This document shows positions 36,597 to 46,312 of a stretch of DNA of 64,000 nucleotides, piece by piece. The translations under genes and the position numbers were made by a program. Positions within the stretch are counted from its first letter, which is position 1, and each line of letters starts with the position of its first letter. Location: positions 124,001 to 188,000 of the forward strand of contig NZ_FRXN01000002.1 in NCBI RefSeq assembly GCF_900148515.1, in the 5' to 3' direction. The notes beneath the pieces are model-generated. The model had not been told where the DNA came from, did no database searches, and saw nothing but the letters and a program-made list of their open reading frames with translations. Source of the stretch: Algoriphagus zhangzhouensis. GTDB lineage: Bacteria > Bacteroidota > Bacteroidia > Cytophagales > Cyclobacteriaceae.

Positions 36597-36628
36597 GTCC
36601 TTTGTACATGGTACTTTGGACTTGGTAC
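36597..36628. repeat. GTAC heptamer array, right end of inserted unit
   Basis: Units GTCCTTT, GTACATG, GTACTTT, GGACTTG and GTAC. It begins 5 nt after the odhB stop in the direction of transcription. As an inverted copy it matches 36135-36166 at 25 of 32 positions. Confidence 0.85.
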
Positions 36629-36633
36629 TGAAA

Positions 36634-38160
36634 TTAAACGCCGAACAACAATCTAGTCGGATCCTCAAGCAATTGCTTCACTCTAACCAAGAAGCTTACA
36701 GACTCGCGTCCATCAATGATTCTATGATCATAAGAAAGTGCCACATACATCATTGGAAGGATTTTCACTTCTCCGTTTACAGCCATTGGGCGCTGAACGA
36801 TGTTATGCATTCCCAAGATAGCTGACTGAGGAGCATTGATGATTGGAGTAGACATCATAGAGCCAAATACACCGCCATTTGTAATGGTGAATGTACCTCC
36901 GGTCATTTCTTCGATAGACAATTTGTTGTCTCTCGCTTTAGTTGCCAATCTTACTACTTCTTTCTCAATACCTTCGAAAGATAGATCTTCTGCATTTCTA
37001 ATCACTGGAACTACCAATCCTTTTGGTGCAGAAACCGCGATTGAAATATCACAATAGTCATGATAGATAATCTCATTGCCATCGATCTGAGCATTCACTG
37101 CAGGCCACTCCTGAAGAGCTACACAAACAGCTTTGGTAAAGAAGGACATAAAGCCCAATCCAACACCATGCTTTTCTTTGAATTGCTCCTTGAATTTGGA
37201 TCTCAAGTCCATGATAGGCTGCATGTTTACCTCATTGAAAGTGGTCAACATGGCAGTTTCGTTTTTAACCGCCACCAATCTTCTGGCAACAGTTCTTCTC
37301 AAAGAAGACATTTTCTCTCTTCTTTCATCTCTAGAACCCGGTGCTGCTGGAGCAGGTGCCGGAGCTGCAGCTGGCTTAGCCGCTTGAGGAGCAGGAGCTG
37401 GTTTCTTCGCCGCCTGAGCATCTTCTTTGGTAATTCTACCGTCTTTTCCTGTTCCACTCACATCACCTGCATTGATTCCTTTTTCTGAAAGGATTTTTGC
37501 AGCAGCTGGAGAAGCGTGACCAGTAGCATAGCTATCTTTACTTGGAGCAGCACTTGATGCAGGAGTCGAAGATGCGGCAGCAGGAGTTGCTTCAGCTGAA
37601 GCAGGTTCTCCATCCATCACTTCAATCTTACAGATCATTCCTCCGATTTCTAAAGTATCACCTTCTTGAGCCACATGTCTCAAAATTCCTGTTGCCTCGG
37701 CAGGCAATTCAAAAGTTGCTTTATCAGAATCAACTTCAGCAATGATTTCATCCAATTTCACGAAATCACCATCTGCTTTGATCCAATTAGCCAGAGTCAC
37801 CTCAGTGATAGATTCTCCAACAGTAGGGACAACCATATCTTTTACTTCACCAGTCTTTTTAGGACCTTCAGAAGCAGCGGCAGCAGGCTTTGCAGCAGGA
37901 GCTTCTTCAGCCACTACACCTGACCCAGCTTCTTCAATCACACAAATCAATGCTCCAATTTCCAAGGTATCACCTTCTTCAGCTTTGATTCGCAAAACAC
38001 CAGCCGCTTCAGCAGGCAATTCAAAAGTTGCTTTATCAGACTCTAGTTCACATAAAACTTCGTCCATCTGAACGGTATCCCCGTCCTTTTTAAACCACTG
38101 GCCAATGGTAACTTCTGTAATCGATTCGCCGACGGCCGGAACTTTGATTTCTTTGCTCAT
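36634..38160 (-). CDS. odhB: Dihydrolipoyllysine-residue succinyltransferase (OdhB, E2) with two lipoyl domains
   Basis: A 508-residue E2 core of the 2-oxoglutarate dehydrogenase complex, which transfers succinyl groups to CoA. Two lipoyl domains carry the modified lysine in SDKATFEL at Lys43 and Lys147; an Ala/Pro linker leads to the E3/E1-binding domain (about 215-250) and the catalytic domain ends with [11 protein letters not shown] (His479, Asp483). The family often has one lipoyl domain; the second looks like an internal duplication, and the two share an identical 29-nt stretch. The gene starts 62 nt after odhA on the same strand. Confidence 0.95.
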   Translation of the reverse strand: MSKEIKVPAVGESITEVTIGQWFKKDGDTVQMDEVLCELESDKATFELPAEAAGVLRIKAEEGDTLEIGALICVIEEAGSGVVAEEAPAAKPAAAASEGPKKTGEVKDMVVPTVGESITEVTLANWIKADGDFVKLDEIIAEVDSDKATFELPAEATGILRHVAQEGDTLEIGGMICKIEVMDGEPASAEATPAAASSTPASSAAPSKDSYATGHASPAAAKILSEKGINAGDVSGTGKDGRITKEDAQAAKKPAPAPQAAKPAAAPAPAPAAPGSRDERREKMSSLRRTVARRLVAVKNETAMLTTFNEVNMQPIMDLRSKFKEQFKEKHGVGLGFMSFFTKAVCVALQEWPAVNAQIDGNEIIYHDYCDISIAVSAPKGLVVPVIRNAEDLSFEGIEKEVVRLATKARDNKLSIEEMTGGTFTITNGGVFGSMMSTPIINAPQSAILGMHNIVQRPMAVNGEVKILPMMYVALSYDHRIIDGRESVSFLVRVKQLLEDPTRLLFGV

Positions 38161-38222
38161 GAGTATTTTATTTGGCTTTTACCAAAAAATGGCAAAAGAG
38201 GATATTATGATTATTCTGGATT

Positions 38223-41018
38223 TTATGACAATTTCAATGCTTTGGAGACGATAGATTTCTGCTCCTCAACGTGGACTTTATTATAACCGGTTGCTGGAGA
38301 TGCACTGACTTTTCTAGCAATTACGTCCATCGGAAGTTCTTTGTGCAACAATCTCAACATGTAAGTCCAATAACCCATGTTTTCTGGCTCTTCCTGTACC
38401 CAAACTACTTCGGCTCCTTCATAGGATTTAAGAACCTCAACTATTTGCTTTTTAGGAAGTGGGTGAAGCTGCTCAATTCTAACAATCGCAACATTTTTCA
38501 CTTTCTCTTTCTCTCTTGCTTCTTCCAAGTCATAGTAAATTTTACCTGTACAAAGCACAACACGCTTCACATCTTTAGGATTTACTGTAGTGTCCGGAAT
38601 CAATTCTCTGAATTTACCATCAACAAACTCTTCGATAGGCGACATTACTTTTGGGTGACGAAGCAATGACTTTGGAGACATGACGATACAAGGTTTTCTG
38701 AATTCCCATGCCAACTGTCTTCTCAATAAGTGGAAGAAGTTAGATGGCTCAGTGATATTAGCTACTACCACATTGTATTCAGCAGAAAGCTGCAAAAATC
38801 TCTCTGGACGGGCATTTGAGTGCTCTGGACCTTGGCCTTCATATCCATGTGGAAGCAACATGACCAATCCGTTTTGTCTTTGCCACTTGGATTCACCAGA
38901 TGAAATAAACTGGTCAATCATAGTTTGAGCTCCGTTGGCGAAGTCACCAAACTGAGCTTCCCAAAGTGTCAAAGAATGAGGATTTGCCATTCCGTAGCCA
39001 TATTCAAAGCCAAGAACTGCATATTCAGAAAGTAGGGAGTTATAGATATAGAACTGCCCTTTTCTTCCCTTCATTTCTTTCAAGGAATTGTAAGGCTGAT
39101 TCGTATTTGCATCATGAAGTACAGCATGTCTGTGAGAGAAGGTGCCTCTCTGAACATCCTGACCTGTCAATCTTACTGTTTTTCCTTCCAAAAGGATTGA
39201 TCCGTAAGCCAAAAGCTCAGCCGCAGCCCAGTTCAATGACTTAGACTTAAAGAACATGTCCTTACGTTGCTTCATTTGAACCTCAATTTGCTTGATAGGC
39301 TTGAATCCTTTTGGAATTGTAGTCAAAGCTTCAGCAACTTCATCAATCTCCTTTTGGGAAATTCCAGTAGCTGGGGATTGGTCAAAATCTTCAGGAGTAG
39401 ATCTTCTCAAGTTGGCCCACTCTCTCTCAAACTTAGTTGCTTGATAAGGGAGAGGCTTTTCTTTCACCATATTTAGACGATCCTGAAGCAATTGTCTGAA
39501 TTCCGCATCCATCTGAGAAGCAATCTTTGCATCGATATCCCCTCTCTCAGTCAATTTCTTTACATACACCTCTCTTGGGTTAGAATGCTTAGAAATGATG
39601 TTATATAGTTCTGGTTGCGTGAATTTCGGTTCATCAGACTCATTGTGTCCATGACGTCTGTAGCATACCATATCTACGAAGATGTCTCTTCCAAATTTCT
39701 GTCTGAATTCGGCCGCCAATTTTGCCGCAAAAACTACTGCTTCAGCATCATCACCATTTACGTGGATAACTGGAGCATCAATGATCTTCGCTACATCAGT
39801 ACAATAAATTGAAGATCTTGCATCATCGAAATCAGTAGTAAATCCAACTTGGTTGTTGATGACAAAGTGAATAGTACCACCTGTGTTATAGCCTTTCAAA
39901 CCAGCCATCTGAGTCACCTCATAGACAATACCTTGTCCTGCAACAGCTGCATCACCATGAATCAAAATTGGCAATGCTTTAGTCACGTCACCTTGATGCT
40001 CAGAGTCAATTTTTGCACGGATAAACCCTTCTACAACTGGATTCACAGCTTCAAGGTGAGAAGGGTTAGGAGCTAATTTCAGGTGAACTTTTTTATCACC
40101 AGAAGTAACGATATCAGAAGAGTAGCCCATGTGATATTTCACATCACCATCTCCCATTGTCAAATCAGGCTTGGCAGTCCCTTCGAATTCAGAGAAAATC
40201 TGCTCGTATGTTTTGCCCATGATATTGGCCAAGACGTTCAGACGACCTCTGTGAGCCATTCCGATCATTACTTCTTCCACTCCACCTAAAGCAGCAGAGT
40301 TAATCACAGCATCCAAGAAAGGAATAGTACTTTCACCACCTTCCAGGGAAAATCTCTTTTGTCCGAGATATTTGGTATGAAGGAAGTTTTCGAAGACAAC
40401 CGCTTGATTTAACTTAAATAGAATTCTCTTTTTCTCTTCAACTGAAGGATTGAAAGCCAAAGCTTCTTTTTCTACTTTGGTTTTGAACCAATCCAACATC
40501 TCAGGATCACGGATATAAAGATATTCGAAGCCCATCGGACCTTCATAAATAGTCTTTAATGCATCGATGATCGCAGAAAGTTTCGCTTTTCCGATTCCAA
40601 TTTCGTTTCCTGCTTGGAATTCGGTATTCATATCTTCTTGACCTAATCCAAAATCCTGAGGATCGATCAAAGCTTTTCTATCCCTTCTTTCTCTTACCGG
40701 GTTGGTCTTAGATCTCAAGTGTGCTCTAGAGCGATGAGCATGAATCAAAGCTCTAACCTTGATTTCTTTTGGAAGCTGCTCCATATCCATGATGGTGCCT
40801 GGAGTAGCCAACGAACCATTTTTAGCAGGCGCTCCATTAGAAGAAACTGCTGCCGCACTTCCATTTTCAGCTTCACCATAATTGGTTAATGCAAAATCAA
40901 ACCCGTCGAAAAACTCTTTCCAACTAGGATCAATAGATTCTGGGTCTTGCTTGTAAGAATTGTATAGCTCATCGATGTATGACACGTGAGCATTTGCGAT
41001 ATAGGAAAACTTATCCAT
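38223..41018 (-). CDS. odhA: 2-oxoglutarate dehydrogenase E1 component (OdhA/SucA)
   Basis: A 931-residue thiamine-diphosphate enzyme that decarboxylates 2-oxoglutarate and succinylates the lipoyl group of OdhB in the TCA cycle. The N-terminal segment SYIDELYNSYKQDPESIDPSWKE binds E2, followed by GMAHRGRLNVLANIMGK, the ThDP-binding region GDAAVAGQGIVYE through VINNQVGFTTD, and the C-terminal part with HGYEGQGPEHSNARPERFLQL. Length and order are normal. It leads the operon odhA-odhB-(four-helix bundle)-lpdA. A perfect TAGCTTTG -7 box and a cluster of dyads lie upstream. Confidence 0.97.
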   Translation of the reverse strand: MDKFSYIANAHVSYIDELYNSYKQDPESIDPSWKEFFDGFDFALTNYGEAENGSAAAVSSNGAPAKNGSLATPGTIMDMEQLPKEIKVRALIHAHRSRAHLRSKTNPVRERRDRKALIDPQDFGLGQEDMNTEFQAGNEIGIGKAKLSAIIDALKTIYEGPMGFEYLYIRDPEMLDWFKTKVEKEALAFNPSVEEKKRILFKLNQAVVFENFLHTKYLGQKRFSLEGGESTIPFLDAVINSAALGGVEEVMIGMAHRGRLNVLANIMGKTYEQIFSEFEGTAKPDLTMGDGDVKYHMGYSSDIVTSGDKKVHLKLAPNPSHLEAVNPVVEGFIRAKIDSEHQGDVTKALPILIHGDAAVAGQGIVYEVTQMAGLKGYNTGGTIHFVINNQVGFTTDFDDARSSIYCTDVAKIIDAPVIHVNGDDAEAVVFAAKLAAEFRQKFGRDIFVDMVCYRRHGHNESDEPKFTQPELYNIISKHSNPREVYVKKLTERGDIDAKIASQMDAEFRQLLQDRLNMVKEKPLPYQATKFEREWANLRRSTPEDFDQSPATGISQKEIDEVAEALTTIPKGFKPIKQIEVQMKQRKDMFFKSKSLNWAAAELLAYGSILLEGKTVRLTGQDVQRGTFSHRHAVLHDANTNQPYNSLKEMKGRKGQFYIYNSLLSEYAVLGFEYGYGMANPHSLTLWEAQFGDFANGAQTMIDQFISSGESKWQRQNGLVMLLPHGYEGQGPEHSNARPERFLQLSAEYNVVVANITEPSNFFHLLRRQLAWEFRKPCIVMSPKSLLRHPKVMSPIEEFVDGKFRELIPDTTVNPKDVKRVVLCTGKIYYDLEEAREKEKVKNVAIVRIEQLHPLPKKQIVEVLKSYEGAEVVWVQEEPENMGYWTYMLRLLHKELPMDVIARKVSASPATGYNKVHVEEQKSIVSKALKLS

Positions 41019-41039
41019 GAGATTAATTTGAGAATGTCA

Positions 41040-41047
41040 CAAAGCTA
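41040..41047 (-). promoter_or_regulatory. -7 box of the odh operon
   Basis: TAGCTTTG on the minus strand matches TAnnTTTG perfectly, 21 nt before the odhA ATG, which implies a short leader. No well-spaced TTG -33 element is seen; that position is taken by the dyads at 41055-41094. Confidence 0.55.
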
Positions 41048-41054
41048 AGGGGTA

Positions 41055-41094
41055 TAAGCAATATAAAAAAATTGCTTATTTGCTTTAGCAAATA
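41055..41094. promoter_or_regulatory. Two adjoining dyads upstream of odhA, possible operator
   Basis: TAAGCAAT (41055-41062) pairs with ATTGCTTA (41071-41078), and TATTTGCT (41077-41084) pairs with AGCAAATA (41087-41094). The core AGCAA/TTGCT occurs four times in 40 bp, directly upstream of the -7 box, where a -33 element would lie. A repressor or activator site is inference. Confidence 0.5.
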
Positions 41095-41106
41095 TTAATT
41101 TTTTAA

Positions 41107-41135
41107 TGAAAAAGGCAGAGTATTTTCTCTGCCTT
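41107..41135 (-). terminator. Terminator of the 41223-46150 operon
   Basis: Nine-bp perfect stem AAGGCAGAG / CTCTGCCTT (41112-41120, 41127-41135) with loop TATTTT, followed on the minus strand by a T run. It lies about 90 nt past the DUF4249 stop. Confidence 0.85.
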
Positions 41136-41222
41136 AATACGATCTACTAAAATATTATTATTTGCTTTATAATATTTGGAAAAGGACTGATTCACAATAA
41201 TTTTTCCAAACAATCATCTAAA

Positions 41223-42281
41223 TCAAGGATTCCAATCAGAAGGCGGATTCTCCTCTGCACCTACTACTACTCTACAATCATCTGCGATCAAACTTAAAGG
41301 TTGTCTATAATCCAAATCTGCACCATGGATATACATTCTTTCATTGGTTTCTCCAGCCACCATAAAGTAGCCCAAAACCACTTCATCTGGATCATCTAGA
41401 CTGATCATATTCCCTCTGATATTTGCCGGAGGAGGATCAAACACAGATCCACTTAATTCAGTTTGCTGTTTTACCAATCTCAAAAAGCGATAAGCACTAG
41501 CTGAAATTGTCAATTGCCTTAAATCCATTCGGAAAGTTGTAATAAATCTTAAACCATCATCTGGAATAAACATGGCTGTCACTTTCGTAGATAAACCATT
41601 GAAGTCATCATCTGTAGCAATGAACATCGATCTATTTCCTACACTTTCGGCCAAATAACATGTAAAACAACAATCTTTGGGAGCCGGAGCACGAGTTTCC
41701 CTATCCATATATAAATCTGGACGAGCATTCACCTCAAACATGGCGTTTTCAGTTCTCCAATAATAAAAATTGTTTTCGTCGCTTGGATCTTCGACATCAA
41801 CGACAAATCTTACCCCAGATTCTGGTTCCAACTCCCCTTCAACCGGAAACTCCACTGAGTAATAATCAATATTGCCCATAGGAACCGGATTACCTACTGT
41901 TTCAGGAAGCGACGTATAAGTTTTACCATCCTGCAATTGAATTTGCAAGGTATATGTATCTCCTGCCTTGGCAGCAAATCCTTCCGGAGTCAAATAATTC
42001 CCTTTGACCTCTGAATCTTCTGTCAAATAAGTCACTACACCATCTTGATTTCTTACCAAGACTGTTGCCAAAGAAACGGGGCGGATCAAACCTTCGAAAA
42101 CGGACCCATAAGTATCACTTCTAGTCAACTTAATAGAATGCCTACCAGGATCAGTAGTGATCATTCCATCCACCGTCAATAATTGGGCGCCACTTTCGAT
42201 TTCCACTTCATAGGGATCAACACAGGCCCCTAAACCCAAAAATATCCCTACATACAATAGAGAAAGAATTATTTTTCTCAT
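41223..42281 (-). CDS. DUF4249 domain lipoprotein
   Basis: A 352-residue lipoprotein (lipobox GLGAC) matching DUF4249: VDPYEVEIESGAQLLTVDGMITTDPGRHSIKLTRS at the start of the mature protein, and a conserved middle with cysteines (PKDCCFTCYLAE). The family is found almost only in Bacteroidota beside TonB-dependent receptors, as here, where its ATG overlaps the receptor stop by one base (TAATG), a coupled arrangement. It may serve as the receptor's surface lipoprotein partner, analogous to SusD; that is inference. Confidence 0.85.
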   Translation of the reverse strand: MRKIILSLLYVGIFLGLGACVDPYEVEIESGAQLLTVDGMITTDPGRHSIKLTRSDTYGSVFEGLIRPVSLATVLVRNQDGVVTYLTEDSEVKGNYLTPEGFAAKAGDTYTLQIQLQDGKTYTSLPETVGNPVPMGNIDYYSVEFPVEGELEPESGVRFVVDVEDPSDENNFYYWRTENAMFEVNARPDLYMDRETRAPAPKDCCFTCYLAESVGNRSMFIATDDDFNGLSTKVTAMFIPDDGLRFITTFRMDLRQLTISASAYRFLRLVKQQTELSGSVFDPPPANIRGNMISLDDPDEVVLGYFMVAGETNERMYIHGADLDYRQPLSLIADDCRVVVGAEENPPSDWNP

Positions 42282-44680
42282 TAGAACTTTATGGAATAAC
42301 TTAAACTAGGTAAAGGCACACCCAAAACAGCTAATCTTAGTGCCTGAGGCGGTGATCCTTCTTGATCTACAAAGAATAATGAAAATGGATTTTTACGAGC
42401 ATAAACATTCAATACAGAGAAAGTCCAGTCACCATCAAAAAACTTACCTTCTCCTTTCAGTTTGAAATTAATTGCTAAATCCAAGCGATGGAAATCAGGA
42501 AGTCGTTGCTCATTTCTTCTATTAAAATAAGCCAGGTTATTTCCTGAATAGTCAAATTTCGCTTCTGGGAAAGTTACTGGTCTACCGGTACTGTATCCAA
42601 AAGTCGCCGAAACTGAGGTATTGGTGCTGACCTTATAATTCCCAATTAGGGTTAAATCATGAGGCTTATCAAAATTGGATGAATACCAATCTCCATCATT
42701 AATGATTTCCTCTTCATAAGGAGTAATCACCCTTCTCAAACTTCTAGAATAGGTATATGAAATCCAACCTGTCAGACGTCCCAAATTCTTTTTCACAAAC
42801 ATTTCAACACCATAGGCTCTACCGCTTGCAGGAATCAACTCAGTCTCCAAATGGTTTTGTAGAATTAGGTTAGCCCCATCTTTATAATCGACCACATTTT
42901 GGATGTCTTTGTAATACACCTCAATGGAAGTCTCAAAAATGTTTCCTTTGAAATTATTGTAGAAACCCAATGAATATTGATCAACAATTTGAGGCTTTAA
43001 GAATTCATCACTCAGTTTCCAAACATCCGTTGGAGCAATAGTAGCTGTATTGGAAATCAAATGGATGAACTGGTACATCTTATTATACCCAGCCTTAATA
43101 GAGCTGGATTTGGAAAGAGAATATCGAATAGATCCTCTTGGACCCAAGCCATCATAAGAAGTTATCTTTTCACCATCGCCATAGGTAGTTTCGCTGATCG
43201 CACTTCCGTCGGATATTGGCTGATTTTCCGCATACTGCCTTACAGTTCTTGGTCCAAAATATTGATACATATCATATCTTAAACCATAGGAAACCCCAAT
43301 TTTTTCTCCCAATTCAAATTCGTGTTGGAAATGGACGGCAGACTCCCTTCCAAATTCATCTTGAACTTTTTTTGGTAAAAGGCCAGACTCTTGTTCGTCG
43401 GTAGGAATCAATTCACCCGGTTGTAATGTCACATCTTTGAACTCGCCGCCGAAAGTTACTTTATTAGTTTCGGAGATTTGATACATCGCAAAAACCTTAG
43501 CCCCAAAATCCACAATCCCGGAATTCAAATCAAAATCATTGATTCCAGATCTATTAAAAATCCCGTAATCATATTGGGTATAATAACCTAACGCGTCCAA
43601 GCTAAGCTTATCACTCAGTCTACTTTTCCATTGAAGGGAATGTGAATTATTTTTCCATGAAATCGTCGTATCAGACGCAAAAGCAAAATCGTCATAAGAC
43701 GTATAATAGCTATAAGTGAATTCATTCTTATCAGAGATTGGAGCTGAAATCACCAAATTCCCATCATAGAAATTGGCGCTTGAAGTATTCAAGTCCGGGT
43801 TACTCAAGGCCCCCAAAAACCAATTGATATAGGAACCTCTAAAACCACCTCGAATCGAGACTTTTTCTTTGACCAAAGGACCATTGATTCCAATTTTCCC
43901 GGAATAGTTACTTAACATCAAATCACCTCCCCAACGGTCAATACTCCCTGCTTTCGGCAAAATATCCAAAATAGAAGACCCTCTTCCACCAAATCGAGTT
44001 GGGATAACTGACTTGTAAAGTGTCACATCATTGACAACATCTGCATTGAATGAAGTAAAGAGACCAAATAAGTGAGTAGGGTTATAAATTGGGGCGCCAG
44101 CAAATTGAATCAAGTTTTGATCCGCTCCTCCACCTCTTACATTCAAACCTGCTGCTGCCTCTCCAACTTGAGAAACACCTGGCAAAGTTGCCATGGATCG
44201 AATAATATCTACTTCACCCAAGAAAGGTGGAAGTTCTTTAATGGAGTTCATCGACAAAGTTATCGCCCCCATGTCTGTGGAACGTATGTTTTTCTCAGGA
44301 TCTCGACCAAAAATGACCACATCATCCAGCTGGAAATCCTCTTGGATCATTCGGATGGAAATTCTACCATCGCCTACAGCCGTTATAGGGTAAAGCACTG
44401 TTTCATACCCCACATACCGAAACTCCAAATTGTATTCAGCCCTGTCCAATATCAATTCAAACCCACCATTATTATCCGTAATTCTTGTTAGGTTAATTTC
44501 AGGAACAGTAACTGTCGCTCCTATTAAAGCATCTCCCGTAATTTCATCGATTAACCTTCCAGAGATCCTAATATTTTTAAGCTGACCAATATCTCTACCA
44601 ATGACCTCTCGTTTGGGTTGCGTTTGTCCCTGCACTAAAACAGGAATAATGAAAACGATTAATAGTAAAAACTTTCTCAT
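42281..44680 (-). CDS. TonB-dependent receptor
   Basis: A 799-residue outer-membrane receptor: signal peptide, CarboxypepD_reg-like domain (about 35-110, GRLIDEITGDALIGATVTV), a plug with MNSIKELPPFLGEVDIIRSM, GLNVRGGGADQNLIQFAGAP and RFGGRGSSILDILP, then a beta-barrel ending in LPSLSYSIKF with a terminal aromatic. I used the ATG at 44680; a GTG at 44686 is in frame and would add two residues. It lies between an IPT/kelch lipoprotein and a DUF4249 lipoprotein, with nearly no spacing on either side, so the three probably form one transport system of unknown substrate. Confidence 0.9.
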   Translation of the reverse strand: MRKFLLLIVFIIPVLVQGQTQPKREVIGRDIGQLKNIRISGRLIDEITGDALIGATVTVPEINLTRITDNNGGFELILDRAEYNLEFRYVGYETVLYPITAVGDGRISIRMIQEDFQLDDVVIFGRDPEKNIRSTDMGAITLSMNSIKELPPFLGEVDIIRSMATLPGVSQVGEAAAGLNVRGGGADQNLIQFAGAPIYNPTHLFGLFTSFNADVVNDVTLYKSVIPTRFGGRGSSILDILPKAGSIDRWGGDLMLSNYSGKIGINGPLVKEKVSIRGGFRGSYINWFLGALSNPDLNTSSANFYDGNLVISAPISDKNEFTYSYYTSYDDFAFASDTTISWKNNSHSLQWKSRLSDKLSLDALGYYTQYDYGIFNRSGINDFDLNSGIVDFGAKVFAMYQISETNKVTFGGEFKDVTLQPGELIPTDEQESGLLPKKVQDEFGRESAVHFQHEFELGEKIGVSYGLRYDMYQYFGPRTVRQYAENQPISDGSAISETTYGDGEKITSYDGLGPRGSIRYSLSKSSSIKAGYNKMYQFIHLISNTATIAPTDVWKLSDEFLKPQIVDQYSLGFYNNFKGNIFETSIEVYYKDIQNVVDYKDGANLILQNHLETELIPASGRAYGVEMFVKKNLGRLTGWISYTYSRSLRRVITPYEEEIINDGDWYSSNFDKPHDLTLIGNYKVSTNTSVSATFGYSTGRPVTFPEAKFDYSGNNLAYFNRRNEQRLPDFHRLDLAINFKLKGEGKFFDGDWTFSVLNVYARKNPFSLFFVDQEGSPPQALRLAVLGVPLPSLSYSIKF

Positions 44681-44689
44681 ATACACCTA

Positions 44690-46150
44690 TTAAAAACCAT
44701 TGGGATCAAACACATACATATCCATGGGGTAATCAGTTACCAAAGAAATATCCGGCACTCTCATAATATAGAGCAACCCGTCTTTTTCAAAATTCCCTAC
44801 TAAAATACTTTGTGGGTATCCTGGCATCAAGTTTTTAGATTTCCAAGTCAGGGTTTCCATATCAAGCTCCCACATCTGATTACTTCTTCGATAAAGTCCT
44901 ATGTAGACCTTATCACCCACTACTTGAGCCATCCCATAACCTTGTCCAAGGCTACCTGGATAAGTAGCAATAGCATCCCAGGAGATACTGGCTGGATTAA
45001 ATCTCCAAAGATTGAAATCTTTTCCAATGACATAACCGAAACCGCCATAGGAAAAGACAGCATTTTCAGCATTAAAATTATCAGGGGGTGCAGGCAAACT
45101 CGTCCAAGAACCTGTGGATGCGTCATATTTTCTAAAGGAAGCATCTTCCTCCATTTTTGTACCGAGAACATACAAGTCTTCCCCTATTTCAAATGCCTTT
45201 GACTCTAAACTTTCAAATGGCAAATCAGCTAATCGAGTAAAATTATCTCCGTCAATTTTCCAAAAAGTCTTATCGATATTAGTAGGGTTATTACCACGTT
45301 CAGCAGTTCCTCCACCTATGTAATGATCAGTGAAAAAAGAATAGGATCGAGCATTTCCTGGGAATGAAACTTTTTGCCATTGGTCAGACCCTATATCATA
45401 TTTCTGGAAGCCATAATAACTTTCAATTCTTCTCCTTGATCCAAGACCAATGTATAGGCCTGAGTTATTTTGATAAAAGACATTATCATAAAGCCTAATT
45501 GCCTCAGGAAAAGTAGTCACTAGTTCGTAAGTGCCGATTTGATATTCAAAATTTTCATAAAAAACCTGTTCTTCTCCCTGAGTCACCAATTTGATAGACA
45601 CTGAAGGTTCATCTTTCAATGCTGGTACAGTCAAGGTAATCTGACTTTCCAAAGTAATATCTATTATCTGGGCCTCTTGAGTCCCAAAAAATACACGTGT
45701 GTCAGCCGCGAAGTTTCCGCCTGATATAATGATTTCATCTCCCCCCTCTCCATACAAAGGAGAAATGCTTTCGATAAAGGAATTTAATGTATTAACCTCC
45801 ATCACATTTCCTTCCAAAATCTCACCATTTAGCTCCATAAAGGATTTCACATAATACAATTGGTGGATCTCTAAACCTTCTGCAAGTCCTGTAAACCTAC
45901 CAGGTCCTTCTTTGGGACCTAATGAAACCACGATAGGTGACGAAAAAGAAGGGTCTAAAGAAAAATAAAAACCATGGTCACTTACTTGGATCTGACTATT
46001 GCTAATCACCCTTCCTAAAACACGAATTTGGTCCCCACTTGCATGGAGTATTTGTTCAGTTACTACAAAAGAATTTTCATCTTCTTCTTCAGTACATGCC
46101 CATCCCAATAACAGCACTACGAAAATGCCAAGAGACAGAAATTTCTTCAT
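44690..46150 (-). CDS. IPT/TIG- and kelch-repeat lipoprotein
   Basis: A 486-residue lipoprotein (lipobox GWAC). After an acidic linker there is a fibronectin-like domain (about 30-120), an IPT/TIG domain (about 128-205, ISPLYGEGGDEIIISGGNF and TRVFFGTQEAQI), then kelch-type propeller repeats (WQKVSFPGNARSYSFFTDHYIGGG, FRKYDASTGSWTSLPAPP, LWRFNPASISWDAIATYP, MWELDMETLTWKSKNLMPG). It is probably surface exposed and binds a ligand or partner. It is first in the operon, nine bases before the TonB receptor gene. The substrate cannot be inferred. Confidence 0.8.
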   Translation of the reverse strand: MKKFLSLGIFVVLLLGWACTEEEDENSFVVTEQILHASGDQIRVLGRVISNSQIQVSDHGFYFSLDPSFSSPIVVSLGPKEGPGRFTGLAEGLEIHQLYYVKSFMELNGEILEGNVMEVNTLNSFIESISPLYGEGGDEIIISGGNFAADTRVFFGTQEAQIIDITLESQITLTVPALKDEPSVSIKLVTQGEEQVFYENFEYQIGTYELVTTFPEAIRLYDNVFYQNNSGLYIGLGSRRRIESYYGFQKYDIGSDQWQKVSFPGNARSYSFFTDHYIGGGTAERGNNPTNIDKTFWKIDGDNFTRLADLPFESLESKAFEIGEDLYVLGTKMEEDASFRKYDASTGSWTSLPAPPDNFNAENAVFSYGGFGYVIGKDFNLWRFNPASISWDAIATYPGSLGQGYGMAQVVGDKVYIGLYRRSNQMWELDMETLTWKSKNLMPGYPQSILVGNFEKDGLLYIMRVPDISLVTDYPMDMYVFDPNGF

Positions 46151-46261
46151 AAATAGTTGGTCATTAATTCCCTTCGAAAATAAAAAAATAATCTTTTCTA
46201 TTAATAGTTTAAAGAATTTATAATCAAATAATTACTGGATAATTAAAATAAATAATAAAGC

Positions 46262-46295
46262 AAAAAAAATGGCAGTGCGAACACACTGCCATTTT
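46262..46295 (-). terminator. Terminator of the SusCDE-like operon
   Basis: Perfect 12-bp stem (arms 46266-46277 and 46284-46295, core ATGGCAGTG) with loop CGAACA, followed on the minus strand by a T run. It separates this operon from the IPT/kelch-TonB-DUF4249 operon downstream. Confidence 0.9.
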
Positions 46296-46312
46296 ATTAA
46301 CTATCAATTCAA

